Shown in pieces: positions 1-9,043 of a stretch of DNA of 64,000 nt. The DNA comes from JBNKWA01 sp050299555 (lineage in GTDB: Bacteria > Pseudomonadota > Alphaproteobacteria > Rhodobacterales > Rhodobacteraceae). Below the pieces are notes generated by a model. The model saw nothing but the letters and a program-made list of their open reading frames with translations. It made no database searches and was not told the origin of the DNA. Position 1 is the stretch's first letter; the number at the start of each line of letters is the position of its first letter. The stretch is taken from the NCBI GenBank assembly GCA_050299555.1, contig JBNKWA010000076.1:1-64000 (forward strand), read 5' to 3'. Made by a program: the position numbers and the translations under genes.

Positions 1-1
1 T

Positions 2-1036
2 GGCAATGGCGGCGGCAGCAGCAATGCCGGCGGCAACGGAAACGGCGGCGGAAACGGCGGCGGCAAGGGCAACAGCAGCAATGCCGGCAGCAGTGCCCGC
101 GGCAATTCCGGCGGTGGCCAGCAGGCGTCGCGCGGCGGCGGCAATCGTGGCGGCCAGCAGGCCGCCCGTGGCGGCGGCCAGGGCAAGGGTGGCGGATTGC
201 TGCGCCTGCTCGGCATCGAGCAGCCGGCAGCCAAGCCGGCGCGGACCCGGCCGGCGGCGTCGGGCGGTCGCAAGGTGCGGGCCGTGGCGACGGCCGAGCC
301 GAAGCCCAACCATGGATCGCTGGCCTCGCGGATGGGGGCGTTGAACGCCGCCCACGCCTCGCCGAATGCTTTGGCCCATGCCAGCCCGAACTCGCGCGTC
401 GGGCGGATCGCGGCCTATCGCGACTCGGTGCTGGCCACCGGAGCGCTGGAGGAGGAACTGGCGGCTGCGCAACTCGCGCTCGACGGCATGGCGGCGCCCG
501 AGCGGGGCTCGGACGCGATCAGCGACGAGCTGGCCGCGGCGCTGCTGGCGCAGGAAACGGCGCTGGGCGAGGCCGCCGCGCTGGAGGCCCTGCTGGCCGA
601 CGACGACCCCACCAACGACCCCACCGAGGAAGAGGTCCTGGCGGCGGCCGATGCGGTGCAGATGGCCAATGACGACGTCAACGGCCTGGCGGCGGAGCTG
701 ACGGCGGCCGAGGAGTACGAGGCCGCGGCCGGCGCGGTCGCGACGCTGGAGGAAGAGCTGGCTGACCGCCCGGCGGAGGAGCTGGCGCTGCTGGAGGCGG
801 CCGGCAACACGCCGGTGGATGACGAGGACATGGACGAGGTGCGGCGACTGCTGGGCCTGCCCCCGGTCGAGGCGGTGGAACCTGCCGGCGACGATGTGGC
901 CGATGACGAGGGCGGCGACGCGCCGGGCGACGATTCAGGTGACGAGGCCATGGACGGCGGCGACGGCGGCGACGGCGGTGCCGAGATCGTCGAGGACGAT
1001 ACCGGCGACGACGGCTTGGTGATTGTCACCGAATAG
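2..1036 (+). CDS. Gly/Asn-rich then acidic protein, 3' part only
   Basis: The reading frame is open from the window edge to a TAG at 1034-1036, giving 344 residues of a protein whose start lies outside the window. The first 65 or so residues are almost only Gly, Asn, Ser, Gln, Ala and Arg with repeated GGG and GGQQA/GGNRGGQQ units. A middle part is basic, followed by a long Ala/Glu/Leu-rich region likely to form helices or coiled coil. The last 70 residues are strongly acidic (Asp/Glu/Gly) and end in VIVTE. I do not recognise a family. The composition suggests a secreted, surface or polymer-binding protein, but no signal or anchor is visible in this fragment. Two hairpins follow the stop directly. 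Confidence 0.6.
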   Translation, partial: GNGGGSSNAGGNGNGGGNGGGKGNSSNAGSSARGNSGGGQQASRGGGNRGGQQAARGGGQGKGGGLLRLLGIEQPAAKPARTRPAASGGRKVRAVATAEPKPNHGSLASRMGALNAAHASPNALAHASPNSRVGRIAAYRDSVLATGALEEELAAAQLALDGMAAPERGSDAISDELAAALLAQETALGEAAALEALLADDDPTNDPTEEEVLAAADAVQMANDDVNGLAAELTAAEEYEAAAGAVATLEEELADRPAEELALLEAAGNTPVDDEDMDEVRRLLGLPPVEAVEPAGDDVADDEGGDAPGDDSGDEAMDGGDGGDGGAEIVEDDTGDDGLVIVTE

Positions 1037-1063
1037 CATCCGGACATTGTCCGGATAGTCGGG

Positions 1064-1104
1064 GTGGGCCCGCGGCGTGTATTGCCGTGGGCCCACATCT
1101 TTTT
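1064..1104 (+). terminator. Rho-independent terminator after the first gene
   Basis: A 13-bp stem (arms 1064-1076 and 1084-1096, one G:T pair) is followed by ATCTTTTT. The T run touches the stop codon of the convergent acylase gene at 1104-1106. A second perfect hairpin, 8-bp stem and 3-nt loop at 1038-1056, lies just upstream without a T run. Confidence 0.8.
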
Positions 1105-3557
1105 CAGCGCGGCGTCAGGCGGGTGATGCCCACCGCGCCGCCCCGGGCCGCAACCCGGTCCAGCGACATCGGCAGGTATTCCGAGCGGCGCCACAGCACC
1201 GACTGGTCATCGTAGTGCCGCGACAGGAAGTGGCCGCTTTCCCCGGTCGAGATGATGAACACCGAACTGTCGGGGTCGGAGAGGTCGAAGACGCCGCGAA
1301 AGCCGGCGCCATGGGTGTTGCGGTAGGGATATTCGCCACGCGCCGTCGACTGACCGCGCAGGAGCGTGTTGTCGCCGCCCGGCGTGCTTTGGGTGATGTT
1401 GAACAGCCAGCCGGCCATCGGTACCCGGTCCATCACCTGATGCCGGTGCACCGCCTGGTGGGCATCGCCCCAGCGCCAGCTTTCGATCCGCTCGCCATAG
1501 CTGTCGGAGAGTTCCAGCAGCGCGTCGTCGAGCGCCAGCCGCGCCATCTCGGGGCAGGTCTCCACCGGCGTCGACTGCACCACGTCGCACCAGACCGAGG
1601 CGCCGTCGACGTCGCGGAACACCCGCTCGATGAACAGCGGCTCGGGCCGCTGCAGGTCGCCGGCGACCTCGCCGAGCTCGTCGACGATCAGCCGCCGCTG
1701 CAGGGCGCGCACCCAGGCGGCATAGATCAGCGGCTCGGCGGCGTGTTCGGACATCTCGCCGTTCCAGCCCGCCATCCGTTCCAGCGCATCGCGGCGCAGC
1801 CGGTCGGGGGCGTCGGGCGAGGGCGCGCCGGTATACCACAGGTCGCGGCCGATCAGCGGCAAGAGCGTGCGCGCGGCCTCGGACACGGTGTCGGTCTGGA
1901 TTTCGATGAAGCTGCCCAGGGTGTGGAACTCGCGCCCGTTCAGGAGCTTGGTGGCGCGGGCGATGCGCTGGGAATCGCCCCAGTCGAAGCTCCAGTGGTG
2001 GGGGAACTCGCCGTCGCTGATGCGGTTGTTGGTGTTGACGACGATGCCGCCGTCCGGGTCGGCGACGGCCGGGTTCTCCTCGTAGGGCAGCGAGCCCACC
2101 CAGTCGTTGCCATCGACCCAGCCGGCCACCGGCAGCCGGCCGAGGCCCTGATGGGTGGCGCGGCGCAGGGGCGCGCGGCCGATGGTCTGAAGCGCGATGC
2201 CGTCGGGCCCGGCCAGCACCAGGTTGAGCGACGGCGCCACGAAATAGCGGCCGAAGGTGCGGGCCTCGGCCACCGTTTCGGCCCGCATGATGCCGAGCAG
2301 GGTCTCGAGCCCGCGGTCGGCGGCGCTGAGCCCGGTCCAGGCGAGGCTGGCCACGTGGCCCTCGGGGGTGACCGCATCGACGCCGAAATGCGGTGACGGG
2401 ATCACCGGGCCGTGGCGGGTCGAGGTCAGCCGCAGGGTGACCGGCGCCTGGCCGGCGATGTCGACGATGCTGTTGCGGACGGCGAAGCTTTCCGGCCCCT
2501 GCGGGGTCAGGTAGCGGTTCGGGTTCTCGGAATCGAGCTTTTCGATGTAGATGTCCTGATCGTCGAGATAGGCCGAGGTGATGCCCCAGGCGATGTGGGT
2601 GTTGCGGCCGACGAGGATGCCGGGGATGCCGGGGATGGTGCCGCCGATGGCGCCGCCGTTCTCGAACTCGAGCCGGGCCAGGTACCAGTAGGACGGGGCG
2701 ATCAGCGCCAGGTGCGGGTCTGTGGCCAGAAGCGGGGCGCCGGCGGCGGCGCGCTCGGCCGAGGCGGCCCAGGCGTTCGAGGCGCCGGCGAGGTTCAGCT
2801 CGGGCAGCGGCGAGCCGGGCGGCGGCGGGGCCATGGCGGCCAGTTTCAGGCCGGCGGCACCCGGCACCATGTCGGCGTATTCCGGCAGCGCCATCACCGC
2901 GCCCGGGGGATCGGGCAGGATGTCGGCGATGCGCGCCTCGTCGAGGCGGAGCGATAGCCTGGCACGCAGCACCTCGCGCACCGCCTTGTCGGTGAGCTGC
3001 AGCGCCATCAGCTTCATCACCGCGATGGAATCGGCCGGTGTCCAGGGCGCCACCTGGGGCGAGAACAGCAGCATCTCGGGCGCGCCGCGGCCGCGGGCCT
3101 CCTGGCGGACCCGGTCGATGAGCGCGTTGACACCGTTCGAATAGGCCTGCAGCTCGGCGCGCACGGCGGTGGTCTGCAGCTCGGCGGCGCGGATCGACAG
3201 GCCGTAGAGGTCGAGGGCGCGCATCAGCTCGTCGGCCCGCAGCGTGTCCTCGCCGAACAGCTCGGACAGCCGCCCCTGGGCAGTGCGGCGGAACATCAGC
3301 ATCTGCCACAGACGGTCCTGGGCGTGGGCATAGCCGAGGCCGAAGAGCACGTCGTGGTCGGATTCGCCGAAGATGTGCGGGACGGCGTAGTTGTCGCGGA
3401 CGATCTCCAGCGGCGCGTCGAGGCCACGCGCAGCGTGGCGGTCGTCATAGACCGGCAGGGAATGGCTGGCCAGGTAGTAGGCCAGCCCGGCCCCTGCGCC
3501 GGCAATGGCGAGCACGCCCAAAAAGACATACATCAGCAACCGAAACAGGGTGGCCAT
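1104..3557 (-). CDS. Penicillin acylase family protein (Ntn hydrolase)
   Basis: This is a membrane-anchored or exported hydrolase of the penicillin amidase family, which includes beta-lactam acylases and acyl-homoserine-lactone acylases. Such enzymes mature by self-cleavage into two chains, the new N-terminal Ser being the nucleophile. An N-terminal hydrophobic helix (residues 5-30) is followed by the alpha-chain region. The nucleophile motif GASNAW places the Ser at residue 260, codon 2778-2780, followed by the conserved DPHL. The frame continues upstream to an ATG at 3602 (832 aa). I prefer the internal ATG at 3557 (817 aa) because GGAAGG lies upstream and the anchor helix follows at once. 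The natural substrate cannot be told from sequence; AHL quorum quenching or amide hydrolysis are both possible. Confidence 0.92.
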   Translation of the reverse strand: MATLFRLLMYVFLGVLAIAGAGAGLAYYLASHSLPVYDDRHAARGLDAPLEIVRDNYAVPHIFGESDHDVLFGLGYAHAQDRLWQMLMFRRTAQGRLSELFGEDTLRADELMRALDLYGLSIRAAELQTTAVRAELQAYSNGVNALIDRVRQEARGRGAPEMLLFSPQVAPWTPADSIAVMKLMALQLTDKAVREVLRARLSLRLDEARIADILPDPPGAVMALPEYADMVPGAAGLKLAAMAPPPPGSPLPELNLAGASNAWAASAERAAAGAPLLATDPHLALIAPSYWYLARLEFENGGAIGGTIPGIPGILVGRNTHIAWGITSAYLDDQDIYIEKLDSENPNRYLTPQGPESFAVRNSIVDIAGQAPVTLRLTSTRHGPVIPSPHFGVDAVTPEGHVASLAWTGLSAADRGLETLLGIMRAETVAEARTFGRYFVAPSLNLVLAGPDGIALQTIGRAPLRRATHQGLGRLPVAGWVDGNDWVGSLPYEENPAVADPDGGIVVNTNNRISDGEFPHHWSFDWGDSQRIARATKLLNGREFHTLGSFIEIQTDTVSEAARTLLPLIGRDLWYTGAPSPDAPDRLRRDALERMAGWNGEMSEHAAEPLIYAAWVRALQRRLIVDELGEVAGDLQRPEPLFIERVFRDVDGASVWCDVVQSTPVETCPEMARLALDDALLELSDSYGERIESWRWGDAHQAVHRHQVMDRVPMAGWLFNITQSTPGGDNTLLRGQSTARGEYPYRNTHGAGFRGVFDLSDPDSSVFIISTGESGHFLSRHYDDQSVLWRRSEYLPMSLDRVAARGGAVGITRLTPR

Positions 3558-3681
3558 CGGTTGGGCGGCCCTTCCGTTCTGCGCCTTGACCCGCCGGGGC
3601 ATAGCAGGCCATCAGGGGGCAGGCAATCGCATGGCCGGAAGGCCGCCGGAAGGAACGCGAACGCGACAGGGGGACGTGAGC

Positions 3682-4554
3682 ATGGCAAGGACAGCGTTCA
3701 TCGGGCTGGGGGTGATGGGGTATCCCATGGCCGGGCATCTCGCCGCCAAGGGGCACGAGGTCACGGTCTACAACCGCAACGCCGCCAAGGCCGAGGCCTG
3801 GGTGAAGCAGCATGGCGGCAAGGCCGCACCAACGCCGGCGGCGGCTGCCGACGGGGCCGAGGTGGTGTTTTCCTGCGTCGGCAACGACAACGATGTCAGG
3901 GCGGTGACCACCGGGCCGGACGGCGCGTTTTCGGCCATGGCCGGGGGCGCGGTCTTTGTCGATCACACCACGGCGTCGGCGGACGTGGCGCGCGAGCTTT
4001 ACGCTGCCGCCGGCGCGGCCGGGTTCGGCTTTGTCGATGCGCCTGTCTCGGGCGGGCAGGCAGGGGCCGAGAACGGCGCCCTGACGGTGATGTGCGGCGG
4101 CGATGCCGGGCCTTACGGCGTCGCCGAGCCGGTGATCATGGCCTATGCCAAGTCGTGCCGGCTTCTGGGCGGGGCCGGCGCCGGGCAGCTGACCAAGATG
4201 GTCAACCAGATCTGCATCGCAGGGCTGGTGCAGGGCCTGGCCGAGGGGATGAACTTTGCCCAGAAGGCGGGGCTCGACGGCGAGGCGGTGCTGGACGTGA
4301 TCTCCAAGGGCGCGGCGGGAAGCTGGCAGATGGAGAACCGCGGCAAGACCATGCTGGCGGACCAGTACGAGTTCGGCTTTGCCGTCGACTGGATGCGCAA
4401 GGACCTGGGCATCTGCCTTGAGGAGGCGGACCGCAACGGCGCGCTCTTGCCGGTGACCGCGCTGGTGGACCAGTTCTACAAGGAGGTGCAGAAGATGGGG
4501 GGCAGCCGCTGGGACACTTCGAGCCTGATGCGGCGGCTGACCAGGGCGGGCTGA
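3682..4554 (+). CDS. 3-hydroxyisobutyrate dehydrogenase family oxidoreductase
   Basis: A 290-aa NAD(P)-dependent beta-hydroxyacid dehydrogenase. The N-terminal Rossmann motif FIGLGVMGYPM is at residues 5-15. The substrate-binding DAPVSGG motif and the catalytic Lys172 in GQLTKMVNQ are present, and the C-terminal all-alpha domain is complete. Relatives act on 3-hydroxyisobutyrate, tartronate semialdehyde or similar; which one is not resolvable. The frame extends upstream to 3505, but the ATG at 3682 is preceded by GGGGGACG and begins directly with the Rossmann fold. Its TGA overlaps the ATG of rpe by one base, so the two are translationally coupled. Confidence 0.93.
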   Translation: MARTAFIGLGVMGYPMAGHLAAKGHEVTVYNRNAAKAEAWVKQHGGKAAPTPAAAADGAEVVFSCVGNDNDVRAVTTGPDGAFSAMAGGAVFVDHTTASADVARELYAAAGAAGFGFVDAPVSGGQAGAENGALTVMCGGDAGPYGVAEPVIMAYAKSCRLLGGAGAGQLTKMVNQICIAGLVQGLAEGMNFAQKAGLDGEAVLDVISKGAAGSWQMENRGKTMLADQYEFGFAVDWMRKDLGICLEEADRNGALLPVTALVDQFYKEVQKMGGSRWDTSSLMRRLTRAG

Positions 4555-5243
4555 TGGCCGGGCCTGCCTTCGATCCGGCGCGTCCGGTCAGGATCGCGCC
4601 GTCGATCCTGTCGGCGGACTTCGCCCGGCTGGGCGAGGAGGTCGCCGCCATCGAGGCGGCGGGCGCCGACTGGGTGCATGTGGACGTGATGGACGGGCAT
4701 TTCGTGCCCAACCTGACCATCGGGCCGCTGGTCTGCAAGGCGATCCGGCCGCACGTGACGACGGTGATGGACGTGCACCTGATGATTTCGCCGGCCGATC
4801 CGTATCTGGAGGCCTTCGCCAGGGCCGGCGCCGACATCATCACCGTCCATGCCGAGGCGGGGCCGCATCTGGACCGGTCGCTGCAGGTGATCCGCGACCT
4901 CGGCTGCAAGGCCGGGGTGTCGCTGAACATCGCCACGCCGGTTGAGGCGATCCGCCACTGCCTCGACCGGCTGGACCTGATCCTGGTGATGACGGTCAAT
5001 CCGGGGTTTGGCGGGCAGGGGTTCATCCACGCCATGCTCGACAAGGTCGCCGCGGCGCGGGCGCTGATCGGCGAGCGGCCGATCTGGCTGGAGGTGGATG
5101 GCGGCATCGCGCCCGAGACGGCGCCGCTGGTGCGCAAGGCCGGGGCCGATGCGCTGGTGGCGGGCTCGGCGGTCTTCAAGGGCGGCACGCCAGAGGCCTA
5201 TGCCGCCAACATCGCGGCGATCCGGGCAGCGGCGGGCGCGTAG
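4554..5243 (+). CDS. rpe: Ribulose-phosphate 3-epimerase
   Basis: A 229-aa TIM-barrel enzyme interconverting ribulose 5-phosphate and xylulose 5-phosphate in the pentose phosphate and Calvin cycles. Family signatures are all present: APSILSADFARLG near the N terminus, HVDVMDGHFVPN with metal ligands, DVHLM, the VNPGFGGQ loop and EVDGGI near the C terminus. Length is normal for the family. It starts one base before the end of the preceding dehydrogenase. Confidence 0.97.
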   Translation: MAGPAFDPARPVRIAPSILSADFARLGEEVAAIEAAGADWVHVDVMDGHFVPNLTIGPLVCKAIRPHVTTVMDVHLMISPADPYLEAFARAGADIITVHAEAGPHLDRSLQVIRDLGCKAGVSLNIATPVEAIRHCLDRLDLILVMTVNPGFGGQGFIHAMLDKVAAARALIGERPIWLEVDGGIAPETAPLVRKAGADALVAGSAVFKGGTPEAYAANIAAIRAAAGA

Positions 5244-5310
5244 GCCACAGTTTTTCCATATTTGCCGGTGAGCCTGGCGGCTGATTTTCGATGACGCCGG
5301 TGACTTTGCC

Positions 5311-6900
5311 ATGCTGCGCATTCTTTTCATCATCATCTCCCTCGCGCTGGCCGCGCCACTCGCCGCCGCCACGCTGACGCCGAAGGAGTTTCGTGCCCTG
5401 CTGGCGGCCGGTGCCTTCGACGAGGCCGAAGCCGCGCTCGATGCACTCTGGGACGAGGTCAGGGCGGGCACGGTCAGCTACTCCGACCAGCGCAGTGTCT
5501 ATGCCATGGCCGAAACGACCGATCCGGTGATCGTCAAGGCCATCGCCGCCTGGAACATGGCCGACCCGACGTCGGTCCATGCCCGTGCGGCGCTGATGTT
5601 CTCGAACCTGCACCGAGGCTGGCTGTTTCGCGGGCCGCGGGTGGCCCGCCACACCCGGCCCGAGGCGTTCGAGGCCTATCACGCGCTGATCGGGCCGGCA
5701 GCCGAGATCGCCGCGGCGCTGGCCGAGGAGGCGTCGGATTTCGTGCCCGGCAGCGACGGCATGATGCAGGCACAGATGCAGTTCGGGAACCGAGAGAGCA
5801 TCCTTTACTGGACCGACCGGATCATGGCGGTGACACCGAACCGGCAGACGCTCGATCTGGCGCTGATGGCGTCAACGCCGCAATGGGGTGGGTCGGCGGA
5901 CGAGATATTGGCGCTGTGCGAGCGTTTTGCCGACATGGCGCAAGACTGGGGCCCGTTCACGGTGCTCGACTGCAAGGTGGATGCGGTCTTCCGTTTCTGG
6001 ATCGACGAGGGCGCGGCGCTGGCCTGGGCGCAGGAGCAGCTCGATGCCTGCCCGGGCGACCGCTTCATCCAGGCGCGGCTGAGGGACCTGACAAGGCACC
6101 GGCCGGACCGCGATGCCTTCATCGCACTCTTGCCGCGCCTGAGGAGCATCGCCTCGAAATTCGACAAGAAGATCTACTGGAACTACCTGGCGGTCTGGGT
6201 GCCGCCAGACGAGCCCGATCCCGAGGCCTACGAGCAAGAGCGCTATCAGGAGATGCGCAAGAGCGACCCGATCATGATGTTCATGGAGAAGGAATGGGGG
6301 CGGCGCGCCCGGTCGCTCTTCGCCGCGCTGGAGCTCGATCCCCTGAACCCGAACCTGATCGCCGACATTGCCGAGGTCGACTTCTTCGAGCCGTCGCCGG
6401 GCATTCCGCCCAGCGGCGCATGGCTGAAGGAGCATCTGCTGGCCGCTGCGGAATACGGTCGCTGGAACCCCGACTTCTGGCTGCTGCTTGGCCGGGCGTC
6501 GCAGAGCCCGCTCGATCCGGACCGGGCGCTGGAAGTGCTGGAGTATTACGAGAACGCGGTGCGCAGTTCGGTCTACGAACCATCCGCGATCGACCCCTAT
6601 TTCGCCTATGTCGACATGTGGATGACCAATACCGAGCTGATGATCGAGCAGGGCCGGAACGAGTTTCGGGGCGCGGTGATCGATCCGGTGGCGCTGCGAA
6701 ACGACATGGCCTGCCCCTGGGTGCGCGCGGCAAGGCTGCGGGCGTTGTGGTGCGAGGGGCCGGAAGGCAACGGTCACGCCAGTTGCCACGCGCGGGGCTG
6801 GCCCTATGGCCCCATGCTGGCGGCGCTGAAGAGGGCGAGCGATGAGGGCCTGTGCCCGGAACTGCTCGATGCTCCGATCGCGGCGTTGGCGCTGGACTGA
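5311..6900 (+). CDS. Secreted protein of unknown function, helical repeat type
   Basis: A 529-aa protein with a clear signal peptide (residues 1-20, hydrophobic core LFIIISLALA, cleavage after AAA). The mature part is rich in Trp, Asp, Glu and Ala with regularly spaced amphipathic helices, suggestive of TPR/Sel1-like repeats (for example residues 25-60 and 330-400). No catalytic motif was seen. Cysteines cluster near the C terminus. It stands alone 67 bp after rpe and converges with the GntR gene, leaving only 10 bp between stops. Probably periplasmic; I do not recognise the family. Confidence 0.75.
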   Translation: MLRILFIIISLALAAPLAAATLTPKEFRALLAAGAFDEAEAALDALWDEVRAGTVSYSDQRSVYAMAETTDPVIVKAIAAWNMADPTSVHARAALMFSNLHRGWLFRGPRVARHTRPEAFEAYHALIGPAAEIAAALAEEASDFVPGSDGMMQAQMQFGNRESILYWTDRIMAVTPNRQTLDLALMASTPQWGGSADEILALCERFADMAQDWGPFTVLDCKVDAVFRFWIDEGAALAWAQEQLDACPGDRFIQARLRDLTRHRPDRDAFIALLPRLRSIASKFDKKIYWNYLAVWVPPDEPDPEAYEQERYQEMRKSDPIMMFMEKEWGRRARSLFAALELDPLNPNLIADIAEVDFFEPSPGIPPSGAWLKEHLLAAAEYGRWNPDFWLLLGRASQSPLDPDRALEVLEYYENAVRSSVYEPSAIDPYFAYVDMWMTNTELMIEQGRNEFRGAVIDPVALRNDMACPWVRAARLRALWCEGPEGNGHASCHARGWPYGPMLAALKRASDEGLCPELLDAPIAALALD

Positions 6901-6910
6901 TGGTCTTGGC

Positions 6911-7645
6911 CTAGTGGCCGCCGATCTGGGCGACCAGCTGGTCGGAGTTTTCCAGTAGTCGCCGCACGGCGCGGCGGGCCGCGTTGGGGCGGCGGAGGCG
7001 GATCGCCTTTTCGATGTTCTCGTGCAGTTCCTGCGCGTGGCGAAGGTCGCCGGTTTCGCGGGTGATGGCGGCGAAAAGGTTGCGCAGCGCCGACTCGATC
7101 AGCACCCCCAAGGGCAGGAGGAGTTCGTTGCGCGAGGCTTCCAGCACCGCGAGGTGGAAGCGGGCGTCGGCGGTGATGCGTTCCGACAGGCTGGCGGCGC
7201 GGCCCATGGCCGCGCAGGCCTGCGAGATCACCGCCATTTCCTCGTCGGTGCGCCGTTCGGCCGCCAGGGCCGCCGCCTCGGGTTCGAAGATCCGGCGGAA
7301 CTCCTGCAGCGAGTGCAGGAATGCGGGGCGGCCCGGCGCGTCGGCGTACCAGCTCAGCACGTCGTGATCGAGCAGGTTCCACAGGTGCCGGGCCTGGACC
7401 CGGCTTCCGACCTTTGGCCGCGACGTCAGCAGGCCCTTGGCCGAAAGCATCTTGATCGCCTCGCGCACCACCGAGCGGCTGACCTCGAATTCGACCGACC
7501 AGGCCGCCTCGTTGGGCAGGACGCTGCCAGGAGCGAAGGCGCCGTGCACGATGCGCCTTCCGATCGCTTCGGCGACGGCGGCATGGGCGCTTCCCGGGCC
7601 GCGCGGCAGCGGACTGGTTCCGGCAACCTGTCCGTTGTCTTTCAT
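6911..7645 (-). CDS. FadR/GntR family transcriptional regulator (FCD domain)
   Basis: A 244-aa regulator with an N-terminal winged helix (GSVLPNEAAWSVEFEVSRS...REAIKMLSAKGL, residues 30-75) and a C-terminal all-helical FCD ligand domain with the usual Asp/His metal-site region. It diverges from the sugar ABC operon starting at 7857 and most likely represses it, using the sugar or a phosphorylated product as effector. The frame is open to an ATG at 7690 (259 aa); the ATG at 7645 has a weak purine-rich upstream sequence and gives a more usual N terminus. The choice is uncertain. Confidence 0.9.
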   Translation of the reverse strand: MKDNGQVAGTSPLPRGPGSAHAAVAEAIGRRIVHGAFAPGSVLPNEAAWSVEFEVSRSVVREAIKMLSAKGLLTSRPKVGSRVQARHLWNLLDHDVLSWYADAPGRPAFLHSLQEFRRIFEPEAAALAAERRTDEEMAVISQACAAMGRAASLSERITADARFHLAVLEASRNELLLPLGVLIESALRNLFAAITRETGDLRHAQELHENIEKAIRLRRPNAARRAVRRLLENSDQLVAQIGGH

Positions 7646-7697
7646 CACGGTTCTTTCGTCATCCCTGTCCGCCTGAATGCATAGCCCCATTTAGCGG

Positions 7698-7745
7698 ATT
7701 TGTCAGACTTAAATAGTTGACTTGGTTTCGGCGCTCAGTTCAATT
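7698..7745 (+). promoter_or_regulatory. Candidate promoter and GntR operator of the sugar ABC operon
   Basis: The AT-rich stretch contains TTGTCAGACTT with the dyad GTC-A-GAC (7702-7708), similar to operators of FadR-type GntR proteins. Just downstream are TTGACT (7717-7722) and, 17 nt later, TCAATT, a weak sigma70-like pair. The position between two divergent genes fits joint control. Confidence 0.4.
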
Positions 7746-7856
7746 GGCGCGGGGGCAAGCACGCATCCAGCCAGCCACAAGAGGCGGGAGCGCAAGGAAA
7801 TACGCCACCCAAAAAGGGCTCGGACCGATCGGCAATCATGGTCCCAAGGGAGGAAG

Positions 7857-8933
7857 ATGATGAGACTTCTTACGACGAGTGCGGTCGCGCTGTGTGCGAT
7901 GACCGGAGTGGCGGCGGCCCAGTCGGGCAGCGTCGAATCCGCGGTTGGGGGGTACAGCTTCGAGGATGCCGCCCAGGAAGCCGCAGGCACCAAGGATTTC
8001 CATTCCGGTGATGGCGTACTGACCTTTGCCATCGTCACCCACACCGCCGGCAACGGCTTTTTCGACCCGGTCTATGTGGGCGCGACGGTCGCCGGCAACA
8101 TGATCGGCGCGAAGATCCTGCTGCTGGGTTCGGAATCGCCGACCGACGATCCGGCGCGCGAGATCGAGATCCTGAACCAGATCATCAACGATCCGACCAT
8201 CGACGGCATCATCATGACGACGCCGCAGGTCGGCGCCTACGATGACATCGTGCGGACCGCCGAGAGCAACGGCATTCCGGTCGCCACCACCAACTCGTTC
8301 GACCCGGGCATCCTGCACCGCAACGCCATCAGCCATACCGGCCAGGATGCATCCGCGGCCGCGATCGCCGGCGACGCGCTGGTGCAGTGCCTGATCGACC
8401 GCGGCATCACGGGAGGCTCGATCATCCTTCCCAACGATACCGCCATGGGCAACATCGAGGTCAACAACCGCGTCACCTCGGCCTTCGAGGCCATCGTTGC
8501 CGGCCTGTCCGCCAACGGGATGCTGGAGAACTTCCAGGTCGATGCGGGACCGGAGAATGTCGGCGTCTCGGCCGACATGAACGACCCGGCGAACTCGATC
8601 ATCTCGCTGATCGAATCGCGCGGCGACGTGGTCGGCGCCTTTGCTGGCAACAACGTCTTCACGCCGGCGCTCGCCTCTGCGGTGGCGCAGACCGACAACA
8701 CCGGCAAGATGTGCGCCTACGGTTTCGACCTCGGGCCGGCACAGCAGGAAGCGCTGAAGGCGGGCAACCTGACCGGCGCGCTGGGTCAGCAGCCGTTCCT
8801 TCAGGGCTTCTGGCCGGTGATGCAGCTTTACCTGCAGATCGACCGCGGTATCTCGGCCGCCAATCTCGACACCCGCGCCCAGCTGGTGACCGGCGACTCC
8901 GTCGCCTCGGTTGGCGCACGGTTCGAGAACTGA
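7857..8933 (+). CDS. Sugar ABC transporter substrate-binding protein
   Basis: A periplasmic type-1 binding protein of the ribose/xylose group (about 358 aa) with signal peptide MRLLTTSAVALCAMTGVAAA. Recognisable segments are FAIVTHTAGNGFFDPVYVG at the start of the first lobe, the sugar-site run around the DPAREIEILNQ helix, and a hinge/second lobe with GAFAGNN and GFDLGP. AAGGGAGG precedes two consecutive ATG codons at 7857 and 7860; the second has the better spacing. It heads an operon with a fused permease and an ATPase and is separated from them by a stem-loop. Confidence 0.93.
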   Translation: MMRLLTTSAVALCAMTGVAAAQSGSVESAVGGYSFEDAAQEAAGTKDFHSGDGVLTFAIVTHTAGNGFFDPVYVGATVAGNMIGAKILLLGSESPTDDPAREIEILNQIINDPTIDGIIMTTPQVGAYDDIVRTAESNGIPVATTNSFDPGILHRNAISHTGQDASAAAIAGDALVQCLIDRGITGGSIILPNDTAMGNIEVNNRVTSAFEAIVAGLSANGMLENFQVDAGPENVGVSADMNDPANSIISLIESRGDVVGAFAGNNVFTPALASAVAQTDNTGKMCAYGFDLGPAQQEALKAGNLTGALGQQPFLQGFWPVMQLYLQIDRGISAANLDTRAQLVTGDSVASVGARFEN

Positions 8934-8960
8934 TGGCCCCGCGATAGGGCAGAAAATGGC

Positions 8961-8998
8961 GGTCCGGCGCGGGATGGGTCTTCCCTCTGCGCCGGACC
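8961..8998 (+). other. Intercistronic stem-loop after the binding-protein gene
   Basis: Perfect 10-bp inverted repeat GGTCCGGCGC / GCGCCGGACC with an 18-nt loop and no T run after it. Stem-loops at this place in ABC operons commonly protect the upstream message or attenuate, giving more binding protein than permease. That function is inferred. Confidence 0.6.
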
Positions 8999-9043
8999 CC
9001 GTGTCTTGGTTGTCGAAGCAGTTCCAGAACGTACCGGAGAGAG

